DNA of 64,000 nt from Goodfellowiella coeruleoviolacea. GTDB lineage: Bacteria > Actinomycetota > Actinomycetes > Mycobacteriales > Pseudonocardiaceae. Where the stretch lies: the NCBI RefSeq assembly GCF_024171785.1, contig NZ_JAMTCK010000024.1, positions 19,695 to 83,694 on the forward strand, given 5' to 3'. Position 1 is the first letter of the stretch. Each line of letters starts with the position of its first letter. Shown in pieces: positions 8,222 through 16,989 of this stretch. The notes beneath the pieces are model-generated. The model had not been told where the DNA came from and ran no database searches. It saw only the letters and a list, made by a program, of their open reading frames with translations. The position numbers were made by a program, and so were the translations under genes.

Positions 8222-9928
8222 ATGAGATTCACCGTTCTTCCCGATCACCCCGCAGCCGCCCGCTCCCTGCCGGACCCGTCCCAGTCGGAGCCGCTGCGCG
8301 TGCTGCGCCATCACTCCGGCCGCCCCTGGATCGTCGGCCAGTGGTCCGACAGCGACATCCTCGCCGTGACAGCGGGGAGGAACAGCGCCGTCTTCCTGGG
8401 CGTGACCGGGGCCGCGGACGCAGCCGGCACCGGCGACGCGCTGGGGCGCCTGCTCGGCGACGCGCGGACCACGAGTGACCTGGACCGGATCGCCCGATCG
8501 CTGCCCGGCTGCTTCCACTTCGCCGCCTCCCTCGACGGTCTGGTGCGTGTCCAGGGCAGCCTGGCCACGGCGTGCCAGGTCTTCTACGGCCAGGTGCACG
8601 GGGTGACCGTCGCGGCGGACCGGCCGCAGACCGTGGCCGCGCTGGCCGGCGCCAGCGTCGACGAGGAGGCACTGGCGCTGCGTCTGCTCTCGCCCTACGG
8701 GCCGCCGTGGCCGCTGGCGGACGAATGCCTGTGGCGGGGAGTCACCTCGCTGTCCGTGGGCCACTACCTGGAGCTGGCACCGGACGTGCCGGCCCGCACT
8801 CGGCGGTGGTGGTCGCCGCCGGAACCGGAGTTGTCCCCGGAGGACGGCGCGATCCGCCTGCGGGAGGCACTGTCCGAGGCCGTCGACACCCGCTTGCAGC
8901 ACGGGATCACGGTGAGCGCGGACCTTTCCGGCGGCATGGACTCGACCAGCCTGTGCTACCTCGCGGGACGCGACGGCGCGCCGCTGATCACTGTCCACTA
9001 CGCACCGCTTGGTGGCGCCAACGACGACAGCGCCTGGGCCGAGCGATGCGGCCGGGACCTGCCGAACGGCCGACACCTGGTGGTTCCCCCCGAGTCGGCG
9101 GACGAGTGGTACCTGGACTCGCGGGAACTGGCGGAGGCCGACATCGAGGGGCCCTACCCGTTCGACCGCAGCAGGCCAACCGTGGCACACCTCGCCCGCC
9201 TCGCCGCCCACGCCGGCTCCTCCCGGCACCTGGTGGGCATCGGGGCCGACGAGCTGTTTGCGCTCACCCGGCGGCCAGCACGCGCTGAGGTGACCTACGC
9301 GGGCTGGCTCGCGTCCAGTGCTGACCGGCTCTCGATCCCCTGGGCGTGGACCGACCCGATCAGCTGGGAGGTGGCGCCGAAGCTGCCGCCGTGGGCGAGT
9401 TCGGACGCCGTGCGGACCGTACGCCGACTGCTGCGCGCGGCGGCGGCGACCGTCCAGCCGCTGGCGGAGAATCCGTCGCGCCACGAACTCATCCGGCTGA
9501 GCCTGATGAACGGGGCCATCGTCCGGCGGATGTCCCGCGTGGGGCAACGCGTCGGCGTGTCGTTCCACGCCCCCTACCTGGACGACCGGGTGCTCGACAG
9601 CGTCCTGGCCACCCGAACACCCGAGGCCGTGCCCGCCGGGCCGGCCAAGCCGCTGCTCGCCGCGGCGCTGCGCGGCAGCACACCGGATGACCTGCTCGCT
9701 CGGTCGACCAAGGGGCCATCCACACACGAAGGACACGCCGCCCGTCGACGCTGGACCGAGCTGGCCGAGCTGTGCGACGACTCCCGCCTGGCGCGGATGG
9801 GCATTGTGGACGCCTCGGTTCTCCGCGCCGCACTGCGCGAAGAGCCCGACCGCGCTCGCCCGCCCATGCCCCGAGACCCGACGCGCGCCTGCGAGCTGTG
9901 GCTGCGCGCCCTGCCCATGAACGTCTGA
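8222..9928 (+). CDS. Lasso cyclase C1 (asparagine-synthetase-like)
   Basis: This is a 568-residue lasso cyclase that adenylates the ring Asp side chain and closes the isopeptide bond to the core N-terminus. The N-terminal half has the glutaminase-like fold but lacks the Cys2 nucleophile (it starts MRF), as expected for cyclases that do not use glutamine. The ATP pyrophosphatase loop SGGMDS is at residues 236-241, a second nucleotide motif GADELF is at 341-346, and YLDDRVLDSV lies near residue 458. The GADELF motif has Ala where many relatives have Gly. It follows A2 by 61 bases and is followed after 16 bases by a second full cyclase. Confidence 0.93.
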   Translation: MRFTVLPDHPAAARSLPDPSQSEPLRVLRHHSGRPWIVGQWSDSDILAVTAGRNSAVFLGVTGAADAAGTGDALGRLLGDARTTSDLDRIARSLPGCFHFAASLDGLVRVQGSLATACQVFYGQVHGVTVAADRPQTVAALAGASVDEEALALRLLSPYGPPWPLADECLWRGVTSLSVGHYLELAPDVPARTRRWWSPPEPELSPEDGAIRLREALSEAVDTRLQHGITVSADLSGGMDSTSLCYLAGRDGAPLITVHYAPLGGANDDSAWAERCGRDLPNGRHLVVPPESADEWYLDSRELAEADIEGPYPFDRSRPTVAHLARLAAHAGSSRHLVGIGADELFALTRRPARAEVTYAGWLASSADRLSIPWAWTDPISWEVAPKLPPWASSDAVRTVRRLLRAAAATVQPLAENPSRHELIRLSLMNGAIVRRMSRVGQRVGVSFHAPYLDDRVLDSVLATRTPEAVPAGPAKPLLAAALRGSTPDDLLARSTKGPSTHEGHAARRRWTELAELCDDSRLARMGIVDASVLRAALREEPDRARPPMPRDPTRACELWLRALPMNV

Positions 9929-9944
9929 CATCGGAGGGATTCCC

Positions 9945-11777
9945 ATGCCTTTTCTGGTGTTGCCGGATCACCCGGCCGGCCCGGCCATCGTCCGGCAGCT
10001 GTCGGACGCCGCGAACCTGACCGTGTTGCCACACGCGTCGGGGCGACCCTGGGTCGTCGGGCGGTGGCCGGCAGACACCGCGGTGCGGGCCAGCGTGGGC
10101 CGCAACAGCGTGGTGGTCCTCGGTCGCACCACTGTGGACACCACGGCGCTGACCGCCAGGCTCCGGGACGTGCGCGGTGTCGCCGACCTGGACTCGCTGG
10201 CGACTGGCCTGGCCGGGACCTTCCACCTGATCGCCTCGATCGACGGCGAGGTGCGGTTCCAGGGCAGTCTGTCCACCGCCCGGCACGTCTACCACACTCT
10301 CGTGGACGGCGTGGCGGTCGCCGCGGACGAGCCGCAGAGCCTGGCCGCGCTGAGCGGAGCCGGCGTCGACGAGGAGGTGGTCGTGCTGCGGCTGATGTCG
10401 CTCTGGCCGCCCGCGCCGCTGGCCGACCGGTGCGCGTGGCGCGGCGTGCGATCCCCTGCCGCAGGCTTCCACCTGGTCCTCCGTCCAGATGGGACCGTCC
10501 ACAACAGACGTTGGTGGACGGTCCCAGAACCGGAGGTCCCGCTGTCCGAAGCGGCTTCGGTGGTGCGGGACGCGCTCGTCGCGGGCGTGCTGGCCCGGCA
10601 GAGCGGAGACGGCGGGCTGAGCGCCGACCTGTCCGGGGGGATGGACTCGACCAGCCTGTGCTTTGTCGCGGCCCGCCACGGGGTCCCGCACTTCACCTTC
10701 CGGTTTCAACCGCTGGACCCCGCCAACGATGACGACCGGTGGGCCGGCGAGTGCGAGGCCCGGCTGCCCGACAACGAGCACATCGTCGTCGCGCACGACG
10801 ACGGCCCGGACTGGTACGCCGAGTCACCGGCCGCTGCCGCGTGCCGTGAGGGCCCGATGCCCTTCTACCGCAACCGGGCCATGCTCGAGTACGTCGCGAA
10901 GCTGGTCGCCGCTCGGGGCTCCACCACGCACATGCAGGGCCTCAACGGCGACGAGCTGTTCCGCGCGAGCGCGATGTGCCTGCACGCGCTCGCCCGTGCC
11001 CAGCCGCTGGCCGCCCTCGGCCGTGTCCGCGCCACCAGGGCGATGCGACGTTGGACCATCGCGGGCACCGCGCGCTTCCTGTTGTCGAATCCCAGTTATG
11101 GCGAGTGGCTGGCGACCTGTGCCGACCGGTTGACGGTGCCGTGGCCGAAGGGCGTCGCGGAGTTCGAATGGGAGATCGCGCCGAAGATGCCCCCCTGGGC
11201 GAGCCGGGATGCCGTCGAACTGGCCCGCGACCTGCTCAGGACGACCGCGGCCGGGCACCCGCGACCGATGTCGCCACTGGCCGTGCAACACGCGATGGTG
11301 CGAATCACCCGGGTCAACGGCGAGGCGACTCGGCACATGTCGGTGATCGGGGCAGCGCACGGCGTGTCGTTCGAGTCCCCGTACCTGGACGACCGGGTGT
11401 TGACGGCCGCCCTCTCGGTCCGGCTGGCGGACCGCATCACGACCGGCCGGTACAAGCCGGTCCTCGCGGCCGCCATGCGCGGCATCGCACCCGACAACTT
11501 CCTCAACAGACAGACCAAGGGCGACTTCAGTGCCGAGCTGTACCGAGGACTGAATCGGCAGCGGCCACGGCTGCTGGAGTTGTGCGAGGACTCGCGCCTG
11601 GCCCGGATGGGCCTGATCAACGCTGAGGCGCTGCGCGAACTGCTGTTCGGGCTGCACACCGACAGCAGGCCGCTGATGCCGCTCGAAGCGACCCTCGGCT
11701 GCGAGTCCTGGCTCCGCCTGGTTGACGACCAGAGCGGCAAGCCCAGCGGCGCTCACGAAAGGAGCCTGACGCGATGA
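9945..11777 (+). CDS. Lasso cyclase C2 (asparagine-synthetase-like)
   Basis: This second lasso cyclase (610 residues) is clearly paralogous to C1: same N-terminus (MPFLVLPDHP versus MRFTVLPDHP), SGGMDS loop at residues 230-235, GDELF at 335-339 and YLDDRVLTAA. All ATP-site motifs are intact, so it looks active rather than decayed. The two proteins differ through most of their length, so the duplication is not recent. The C-terminus is longer than in C1. The stop overlaps the B1 start by four bases (ATGA). The simplest reading is one cyclase per precursor, but both could act on both substrates. Confidence 0.92.
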   Translation: MPFLVLPDHPAGPAIVRQLSDAANLTVLPHASGRPWVVGRWPADTAVRASVGRNSVVVLGRTTVDTTALTARLRDVRGVADLDSLATGLAGTFHLIASIDGEVRFQGSLSTARHVYHTLVDGVAVAADEPQSLAALSGAGVDEEVVVLRLMSLWPPAPLADRCAWRGVRSPAAGFHLVLRPDGTVHNRRWWTVPEPEVPLSEAASVVRDALVAGVLARQSGDGGLSADLSGGMDSTSLCFVAARHGVPHFTFRFQPLDPANDDDRWAGECEARLPDNEHIVVAHDDGPDWYAESPAAAACREGPMPFYRNRAMLEYVAKLVAARGSTTHMQGLNGDELFRASAMCLHALARAQPLAALGRVRATRAMRRWTIAGTARFLLSNPSYGEWLATCADRLTVPWPKGVAEFEWEIAPKMPPWASRDAVELARDLLRTTAAGHPRPMSPLAVQHAMVRITRVNGEATRHMSVIGAAHGVSFESPYLDDRVLTAALSVRLADRITTGRYKPVLAAAMRGIAPDNFLNRQTKGDFSAELYRGLNRQRPRLLELCEDSRLARMGLINAEALRELLFGLHTDSRPLMPLEATLGCESWLRLVDDQSGKPSGAHERSLTR

Positions 11778-12028
11778 TCTCCCTCGCCGAGCACGTGAAG
11801 GTGATCGACACCGGTGATGGGGCGGTACTGCTCGATGAGCGGGCCAGCCGCTACTGGCAGATCAACGGAACCGGCGCGGCCATCCTCGACCGCCTGCTCG
11901 CCGGCGACGACCCGGAGTCAGCGGCGGACGCGCTGCGGCAGCGTTTCCCGGACGCCGGCGAACGGATCGGCACCGACATCCGCAACCTGCTCGACGCCCT
12001 GCGCGCGGCGAAACTGGTGACGCCGTGA
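11774..12028 (+). CDS. Lasso leader-recognition protein B1 (PqqD-like RRE)
   Basis: This 84-residue protein is a stand-alone RiPP recognition element. It has the PqqD-type winged-helix pattern: beta strands around HVKVIDTGDGAVLLD, the RYWQINGTGAAIL segment, and helices ending in LLDALRAAKLV. In lasso pathways B1 binds the leader YxxP motif and delivers the precursor to the B2 protease and the cyclase. Only one B1 gene serves two precursors here, which fits the near-identical recognition motifs of the two leaders. It overlaps both neighbours by four bases, so it is translationally coupled to C2 and B2. Confidence 0.93.
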   Translation: MISLAEHVKVIDTGDGAVLLDERASRYWQINGTGAAILDRLLAGDDPESAADALRQRFPDAGERIGTDIRNLLDALRAAKLVTP

Positions 12029-12432
12029 GCGGGCGGGTGACCAACGAGGTCGGCCCCGCCGCCGTGTGGTACCTCCGCCCGGTCGCCTGGTGCGTGGTGG
12101 GCGTGGCGCGGCTGCTGGCCAGGCTGCCGGCCAGGCGCCTGAGGCGCGCGATGGAACTGGCCCGGCGAGGCGCCAGGCCGGCGACGGTGCGGGAGGCGGT
12201 GCGCGCCAGGGACACCGTGGTGGCCTCCAGTGTCCGGTGCAGTGGGCAGTGGTGCTTGCAGCGATCCATCGCGACCGCGCTGCTCTGCCGGTTGCGGGGC
12301 AGTTGGCCGACCTGGCGCACCGGGGTGCGAACCCGGCCCTTCGAGGCGCACGCCTGGGTGGAGGTGGATGGCATCCCGGTCGGTGAGGACCCCGACAACA
12401 TCAGGTGGTACCGCGTCGTCATGACGGTGTGA
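12025..12432 (+). CDS. Lasso leader peptidase B2 (transglutaminase-like)
   Basis: This 135-residue transglutaminase-fold cysteine protease removes the leader peptide. The catalytic Cys is Cys77 in QWCLQRSIATALLCRL, His109 is in HAWVEVDG, and Asp115 is in the same segment, matching the Cys-His-Asp triad of actinobacterial B2 proteins. Start is GTG overlapping the B1 stop (GTGA). It is the last gene of the cluster. No ABC transporter gene, the usual fourth component in many lasso clusters, follows. Export must rely on another system or be encoded elsewhere. Confidence 0.93.
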   Translation: MSGRVTNEVGPAAVWYLRPVAWCVVGVARLLARLPARRLRRAMELARRGARPATVREAVRARDTVVASSVRCSGQWCLQRSIATALLCRLRGSWPTWRTGVRTRPFEAHAWVEVDGIPVGEDPDNIRWYRVVMTV

Positions 12433-12950
12433 GGCGGGTGCTTCGGGGCGCCCCGGGCAACCAGTGCTACTTCGCCCAGCCCTACCTCCGCCGCCAGAGA
12501 CGTCCGCATCCCGGCCGTGGGCAGCCGCGTCCGCGGCGGCACGTCTGCGGCATCCCCACGGCCTCCTTGGTCGGCCACCAGCGACGCCAACGGGCCCCGT
12601 CGTGCCCAGCAACACCCCCCAACCTCGGTGAACCCCGCAGAACGGCCCTGAGCGGCCAGCAACGGCCGTCAGCCGACCACAAACTGAGAAACCCCTGCAC
12701 ATACCACGTTCGTTGCCGATGGTTCAGCGCAGTTCACGCTGGGCCCGGCACATTCCCCGCGCCCATTTCGCTCCTGCTCCTGTGATCACACCGATAGCCT
12801 CGGCACACCCCGCTCAGGTTGCTCCCACAGCAAAGCGACCGGAAATTCTGCGCGCATCCACCCTGGCCCGCGCCGAACACCGCGCCGCCGCGCTGACGGC
12901 GCCTACGCCCAGTACGTGACCGTCCCCGCGGCGCCGACGACGTCCCACGC
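12433..12950 (+). other. Intergenic stretch after the lasso cluster
   Basis: This stretch of about 520 bases has no gene I can support. Open frames on both strands are short, lack ribosome-binding sites and show no motif. It separates the end of the lasso operon from the convergent AraC-type regulator. I could not see a clear stem with a T-run, so the terminator of the lasso operon is not located. Confidence 0.5.
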
Positions 12951-13883
12951 TCACGGACCGGTCGTGTCCTCTCCGGCCGCGAACGCGCCCGGGGTGCTGC
13001 CGGTGCGGTCGCGGAAGAAGCGGCCGAAGTTCGCGGGATCGGAGAAGCCGAGATGAGCGGCCACACTCCGGGCCTCCCACCGGGCACCCCCCAGCAAGCG
13101 CCGGGCTTCGAGCAGGCGCCGCTCGTCAATGAGTTCACGCACCCCCTTGCCGGTGGCGTCCCGAGCGGCGCGGCTGAGAGTGCGGACCGAGCAACCGAGC
13201 AACTCTGCGTAGTCCACTGCCCGGTGCAGTTCACGGAAGTGCAACTCCAGGGCGTCCGCGAACCGACCGTAGGTGTCACCACGGCTCCCGCCGGCGGTCG
13301 CCGCGCCCGTGCGAGCGATGCCGGGGGCGTTGGCAAGGCGCAGCAGCAGCGATTCGAGCAGGCTGCGCCGCAGGGCGTGGTGGACATCAAGGGGGCGGCG
13401 TCCGAGCGCCCGGTGTTCGTCGAGGAGCTGGAGTGCCGTCTGTTCGAGCCAGGCGGCGTCGTCGGCGTGCGGGCTCAGCACGGCGGGGGACTCGTGCGCG
13501 GTGAGCGGGGCCAGCAGGCGGGCGGTGCCGGGTGTCAGAACGTGCGGTTCGAACAGGATGAACGGGCCCCGGGCGGTGCCGGGCGGATGCCAGCACTGGG
13601 TGTGTCCTGGTCGCACCCACAGCCACTGGCCGGGGACGACGGTCCGCGTGAGGTGGTCGACGTCGTGCCGCAGCTCGCCCTCGGTGACCCCGATGAGGTA
13701 GTGGAAGGTGGCGCGGCCCGGGCGGGGCGGGTTCCACGGCCAGTCGTCGTGCTCGGCGAAGAAGTCCTCCACAGTGCTCACCTCCAGCCCGTAGGGCGTG
13801 CCGACCGGGGGCTGGAAACCGTACAAGGGGACCTCGGCCGGTCCGGCCTGGCCGCCCTCGGCTGGATGTCGTTTGTCGACCAT
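12951..13883 (-). CDS. AraC-family transcriptional regulator
   Basis: This 310-residue regulator has an N-terminal cupin-like sensing domain (residues 1-180, with PGRATFHYLIGVTEGE and the VRPGHTQCWHPP segment). Its C-terminal AraC DNA-binding domain has two helix-turn-helix units: DYAELLGCSVRTLSRAARDA and SVAAHLGFSDPANFGRFF. The ending RDRTGSTPGAF is the canonical AraC terminus. It is transcribed toward the lasso cluster and away from the MmcQ pair (133 bases from its start), so it may control that divergent pair. The inducer is unknown. Confidence 0.9.
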   Translation of the reverse strand: MVDKRHPAEGGQAGPAEVPLYGFQPPVGTPYGLEVSTVEDFFAEHDDWPWNPPRPGRATFHYLIGVTEGELRHDVDHLTRTVVPGQWLWVRPGHTQCWHPPGTARGPFILFEPHVLTPGTARLLAPLTAHESPAVLSPHADDAAWLEQTALQLLDEHRALGRRPLDVHHALRRSLLESLLLRLANAPGIARTGAATAGGSRGDTYGRFADALELHFRELHRAVDYAELLGCSVRTLSRAARDATGKGVRELIDERRLLEARRLLGGARWEARSVAAHLGFSDPANFGRFFRDRTGSTPGAFAAGEDTTGP

Positions 13884-14015
13884 TATGTGTCCGCAGCCTA
13901 CCGCCCGTTTTCAGCGGTTCCGGGCGAGGATGAACTGCGCCGCCGCGACCGCGGGCGCACACTCAGGGGTCTTCAGCGCCGCAGCCACCACCACCTCAGG
14001 GAGGACAACGCCCCC

Positions 14016-14393
14016 ATGTCCCTGCACAGGACCGCCGCAGACTGCGCGCAGGAGCTTCCCGGAGCCCAGCTGGGGCACCCCTTCGGGGACGACTGGGAGG
14101 TCTTCAAGGTGCGAGGAAAGGTGTTCATGCTGATGACCGAGGTCCCCGGGCGTCCCGTCGTGATCCTCAAGGCGGACCCCGGCGAGGCCCTCGCCCTGCG
14201 GGCACACAACAGCCACATCACCCCCGGCTACCACATGAACAAGAAGCACTGGATCACGCTGGAGGACGGGGACGGCGTGGACGAGTCACTCGTCCGAGAA
14301 CTCGTCACCGAGTCCTACCGGCTCGTCGTCGCTCACCTGCCCAAGGCCGAGCAGCCCGTCGACCCGCACACCTACCCGCGGGCATCCCGGTGA
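14016..14393 (+). CDS. MmcQ/YjbR family protein, copy 1
   Basis: This 125-residue protein has the MmcQ/YjbR (CyaY-like) fold. Family signs are the FGDDWEVFKVRGKVFMLM core, KADPGEALALR, and the HMNKKHWITLE segment. ATG at 14016 follows AGGGAGG by eleven bases. It overlaps the next gene, a paralogue, by four bases (GTGA). Biochemical function in the family is poorly known, although some members are annotated as DNA-binding. It is divergent from the AraC regulator, which may control it. Confidence 0.85.
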   Translation: MSLHRTAADCAQELPGAQLGHPFGDDWEVFKVRGKVFMLMTEVPGRPVVILKADPGEALALRAHNSHITPGYHMNKKHWITLEDGDGVDESLVRELVTESYRLVVAHLPKAEQPVDPHTYPRASR

Positions 14394-14758
14394 GCACGGC
14401 CGGCGACCGGCTCCAGGACACCGCCCGCAAGGCGGCCCTCGCCCTGCCCGACGTCAGCCACGGACGCCCCTTCACCCCCCAACTCGACGTGTACAAGGTC
14501 GCGGGCAAGGTGTTCCTCGTCGTCACCGACGACCCGGACGAGCAGATCATCACCGTCAAGTGCGAACCCGAACACGCCCGTGCCCACACGCACGCCCACG
14601 CCTCGATCACACCGGGCCGCTACTTCGACAAACGCCACTGGATCACGCTCGGGCCGGGACCCGGCATCACCGAGCGGCTGATCACCGACGTGGTCGAGGA
14701 CTCCTACGACCTGGCCGTCGAACGGTTGCCGCGCCGCGATCGCCCCGGCCGCCGATGA
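14390..14758 (+). CDS. MmcQ/YjbR family protein, copy 2
   Basis: This 122-residue paralogue of the preceding gene has the same pattern: HGRPFTPQLDVYKVAGKVF, VKCEPEHA, and DKRHWITLGPGPG. GTG start is inside the stop overlap of copy 1, so the two proteins are made together and may form a heterodimer. Sequence identity between the copies is only moderate, so this is an old duplication. The gene ends at the left edge of the decayed island. Confidence 0.85.
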   Translation: MSTAGDRLQDTARKAALALPDVSHGRPFTPQLDVYKVAGKVFLVVTDDPDEQIITVKCEPEHARAHTHAHASITPGRYFDKRHWITLGPGPGITERLITDVVEDSYDLAVERLPRRDRPGRR

Positions 14759-14828
14759 GCACCCCAGGCGCAGGGTCGCCGCGAGGGCGAGTTCGTGTGT
14801 GCGGATCCAGGCGTCCCAGTCCTTGGTG

Positions 14829-15255
14829 AGGAAGAAATAGCCGCGCAGCGCGGGTACGCCAACCGCCAGCGTCGGACGTCCAAGCGCAAGTCCGCGAGCT
14901 GGATCAGACCGGTGAAGACATCCCGCGCCAGTTCGTGGGCAGCGGGCAGCACAGCCGGGCAGGTCTCGACTTCGGGCGGTGGTCTGCGGACGCGAAGACG
15001 GGCAGGCACACGTGGTATGCCCACACCAGCACCGAGATCGTGGTCGTCGGCGCTGACTCGGACCCGCAGCGCTACGCCGTCGCGGCGGCGCGGCTGTGCG
15101 ACCACGCGGTGTCCTGGGACGGACGGACCAGCTACCCCGCGCCGGTTCACCTGGCGGCGTTGATGGACCGCAACCACCCCGAGTACCGGCGGACCGTCGA
15201 CTGGGACGACGAAACGGAGTACGAGGAAACCGCCGAGACAGCACCCGAGCAGTAG
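14829..15255 (+). CDS. Hypothetical protein or gene remnant
   Basis: A forward frame is open from 14829 to the stop at 15255. The protein-like part begins near QVRELDQTGEDIPRQFVGSG and continues GLDFGRWSADAKTGRHTWYA, STEIVVVGADSDPQRYAVAA, with an acidic end (DWDDETEYEE). The only in-frame start that gives a plausible protein is GTG at 14935 (106 residues), without a good ribosome-binding site. The conserved-looking residues before it suggest a truncated N-terminus. I do not recognise the family. It lies between the MmcQ pair and the SAVED gene, at the edge of the island. Confidence 0.4.
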
Positions 15256-15449
15256 CGGCAGGCGACCGCGCCGCCGTCGCGACAGATCCCACGCGAGGAG
15301 GCGAAACACCTTGTCACCTCGGTGGCGCATTCCGGTGTTGCGCACCGGATGGCAATGGCGGATGCGCGCCGACAATCTCGTCGGAGCACGTGACCGAGAA
15401 GTCGCGACCCCAGTACCATCGCTGCGCGAAAGCACTAGGGTGCTTCTCC

Positions 15450-16892
15450 GTGTCCAACAACCAGATGCCCAGTGCCAGCGGCGTCAGGATCGCCGGCGAC
15501 GATTACCAGTGGCTCCACGCGTGGCGTATGTGCATGGAGGTCCTGCACGAAGACATCACCAGGAATACCACCAACCCGGCGATCGCGGTCGGCGTCGAGG
15601 AGGCGGGGGTTGGGAATGGCGACGACGTGGTCCTTTACCGGCTACGGCCTCCGAACGCGTACATGCAGGTGAAGTACGCCGTCGACAACCGGACGGCAGT
15701 AAACATCGCCTACCTCGACGAGCAGGGCATCCTCCGCAAGATGGTCGCAACACACGGTGAGTTGACCGCCGACGGCACGCCTGTGGAAATGCGGCTTGTC
15801 ACCAACCGCACCATCGATCCTAACGATGTGCTGCTGCGAGACCGCGACGGACGCGACGGCAGGCTGCTACCGCGTGCGGCACAGGGCGGCGCCCAGTCAG
15901 ACCGGGGCAAGGCGCGGTCTGACTGGGCGGCGAAAGCCGGAACCAACGAGGACGCCCTGATGGCCTTTCTCGAACAGTTTCACCTGGACGTTTCCTACGA
16001 TCTTGATCGACTCCGCAAGGACGTCAGCCTGCTCATGACAGCGAACGGTCTCCGCTCCGACGGAGTAGCGGTCAAACTCGGTGCGGACTGGATATCCCAG
16101 CAAGTCATCGCAGGTCACCGTCGGCTCAGCAGTAAGGACATCAAGGAGGTGGTCGCTGCCTTGAACCTGCAGGCCGGATCGCCGTGGACGACCGTTTCCG
16201 TCGCGACCATCAGGCGCGACCAGGTTGCCCACGAGGCGGCGGTCGCTGTTGACTGGGTTGACCGCATAGGCGGTGAGACGGATTGGACGCGCGTTGCGCC
16301 CAATCCGCCTGCCACCTGGGCCGATCTCGCTGCCGATGTCCGAGCCATTCCCAGCCAACTGGGCGGCAACAAGCGCATTCTCGTCAGCGGACACATGAGG
16401 CAGGCCACCGGGTTCCTGATCGGATCCGAACTGCGCCGGGTGCTGGGCTACGAGGTTGGGATCCACCAGGGCGACCAACTCTGGACCAGCGAAGAGCGGA
16501 CGAACCACTACGCGCTCACGGTCACAGAAACCGCGTTGCAAGCCGGTTCTGACACCGCGCTCATCGTCAACGTTGCCGCTGATGCCGCCAAGGACGCCAT
16601 CGAGTGGATCAGGAAAACTGGCATACCGGTCGACAAGATCGTCACAGCTACACCAGAGACCGGTGCAGAACCGAAATCGGTTCCCACTCCGAGCGCCGCG
16701 AACAGCCTCGCCGTCGCCATCCGGCAACTCGCTCGGCGATACCCGCGCACAGGACACCTGCACCTCTTCTTGATCGGCCCACTCGGCCTCGCGGTCCTTC
16801 TCGGGCACCACTGGAACCGAGTTACCACTACGCAGGTCTACGAACACCTCGGCGGTGCCGAATACGTTCACGCCTTTACCGTTGACGCGTGA
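15450..16892 (+). CDS. Orphan SAVED-domain protein with Cap4-like nuclease domain
   Basis: This 480-residue protein has two parts. The N-terminal 200 residues start GVRIAGDDYQWLHAW and contain VGVEEAGVGNGDDVVL followed by YMQVKY. Glu50, Asp59 and QxK (73-75) form a PD-(D/E)xK pattern like the DUF4297 endonuclease domain of CBASS effector Cap4. The C-terminal 180 residues look like a SAVED cyclic-oligonucleotide sensor domain (NSLAVAIRQLARRYP, then HLHLFLIGPLGLAVLLGH, and QVYEHLGG). Known relatives cut DNA after binding a nucleotide signal made by a CD-NTase. No CD-NTase is in this window. GTG at 15450 follows an AGGG by nine bases; ATG at 15465 is an alternative start. Its end overlaps the integrase remnant. 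Confidence 0.75.
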   Translation: MSNNQMPSASGVRIAGDDYQWLHAWRMCMEVLHEDITRNTTNPAIAVGVEEAGVGNGDDVVLYRLRPPNAYMQVKYAVDNRTAVNIAYLDEQGILRKMVATHGELTADGTPVEMRLVTNRTIDPNDVLLRDRDGRDGRLLPRAAQGGAQSDRGKARSDWAAKAGTNEDALMAFLEQFHLDVSYDLDRLRKDVSLLMTANGLRSDGVAVKLGADWISQQVIAGHRRLSSKDIKEVVAALNLQAGSPWTTVSVATIRRDQVAHEAAVAVDWVDRIGGETDWTRVAPNPPATWADLAADVRAIPSQLGGNKRILVSGHMRQATGFLIGSELRRVLGYEVGIHQGDQLWTSEERTNHYALTVTETALQAGSDTALIVNVAADAAKDAIEWIRKTGIPVDKIVTATPETGAEPKSVPTPSAANSLAVAIRQLARRYPRTGHLHLFLIGPLGLAVLLGHHWNRVTTTQVYEHLGGAEYVHAFTVDA

Positions 16893-16989
16893 GGACTCAT
16901 TTCTGAACCAAACTGGTGTCGCCTTGCTCCAACGGTTGATCCAGATCACCAGCCAGCTGGTCGCGGCACCCAACAGCATCGTGCCCCGC

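Noticed and set aside
8165..9946. Long minus-strand frames opposite the lasso cyclases
   Set aside because: They are shadows produced by GC-rich third positions in the cyclase genes. They show no domains, and the cyclase motifs are clear on +.
8222..11777. Reading the two cyclases as asparagine synthetases of primary metabolism
   Set aside because: Both lack the Cys2 nucleophile needed to use glutamine, and they sit between lasso precursors and B1/B2 genes.
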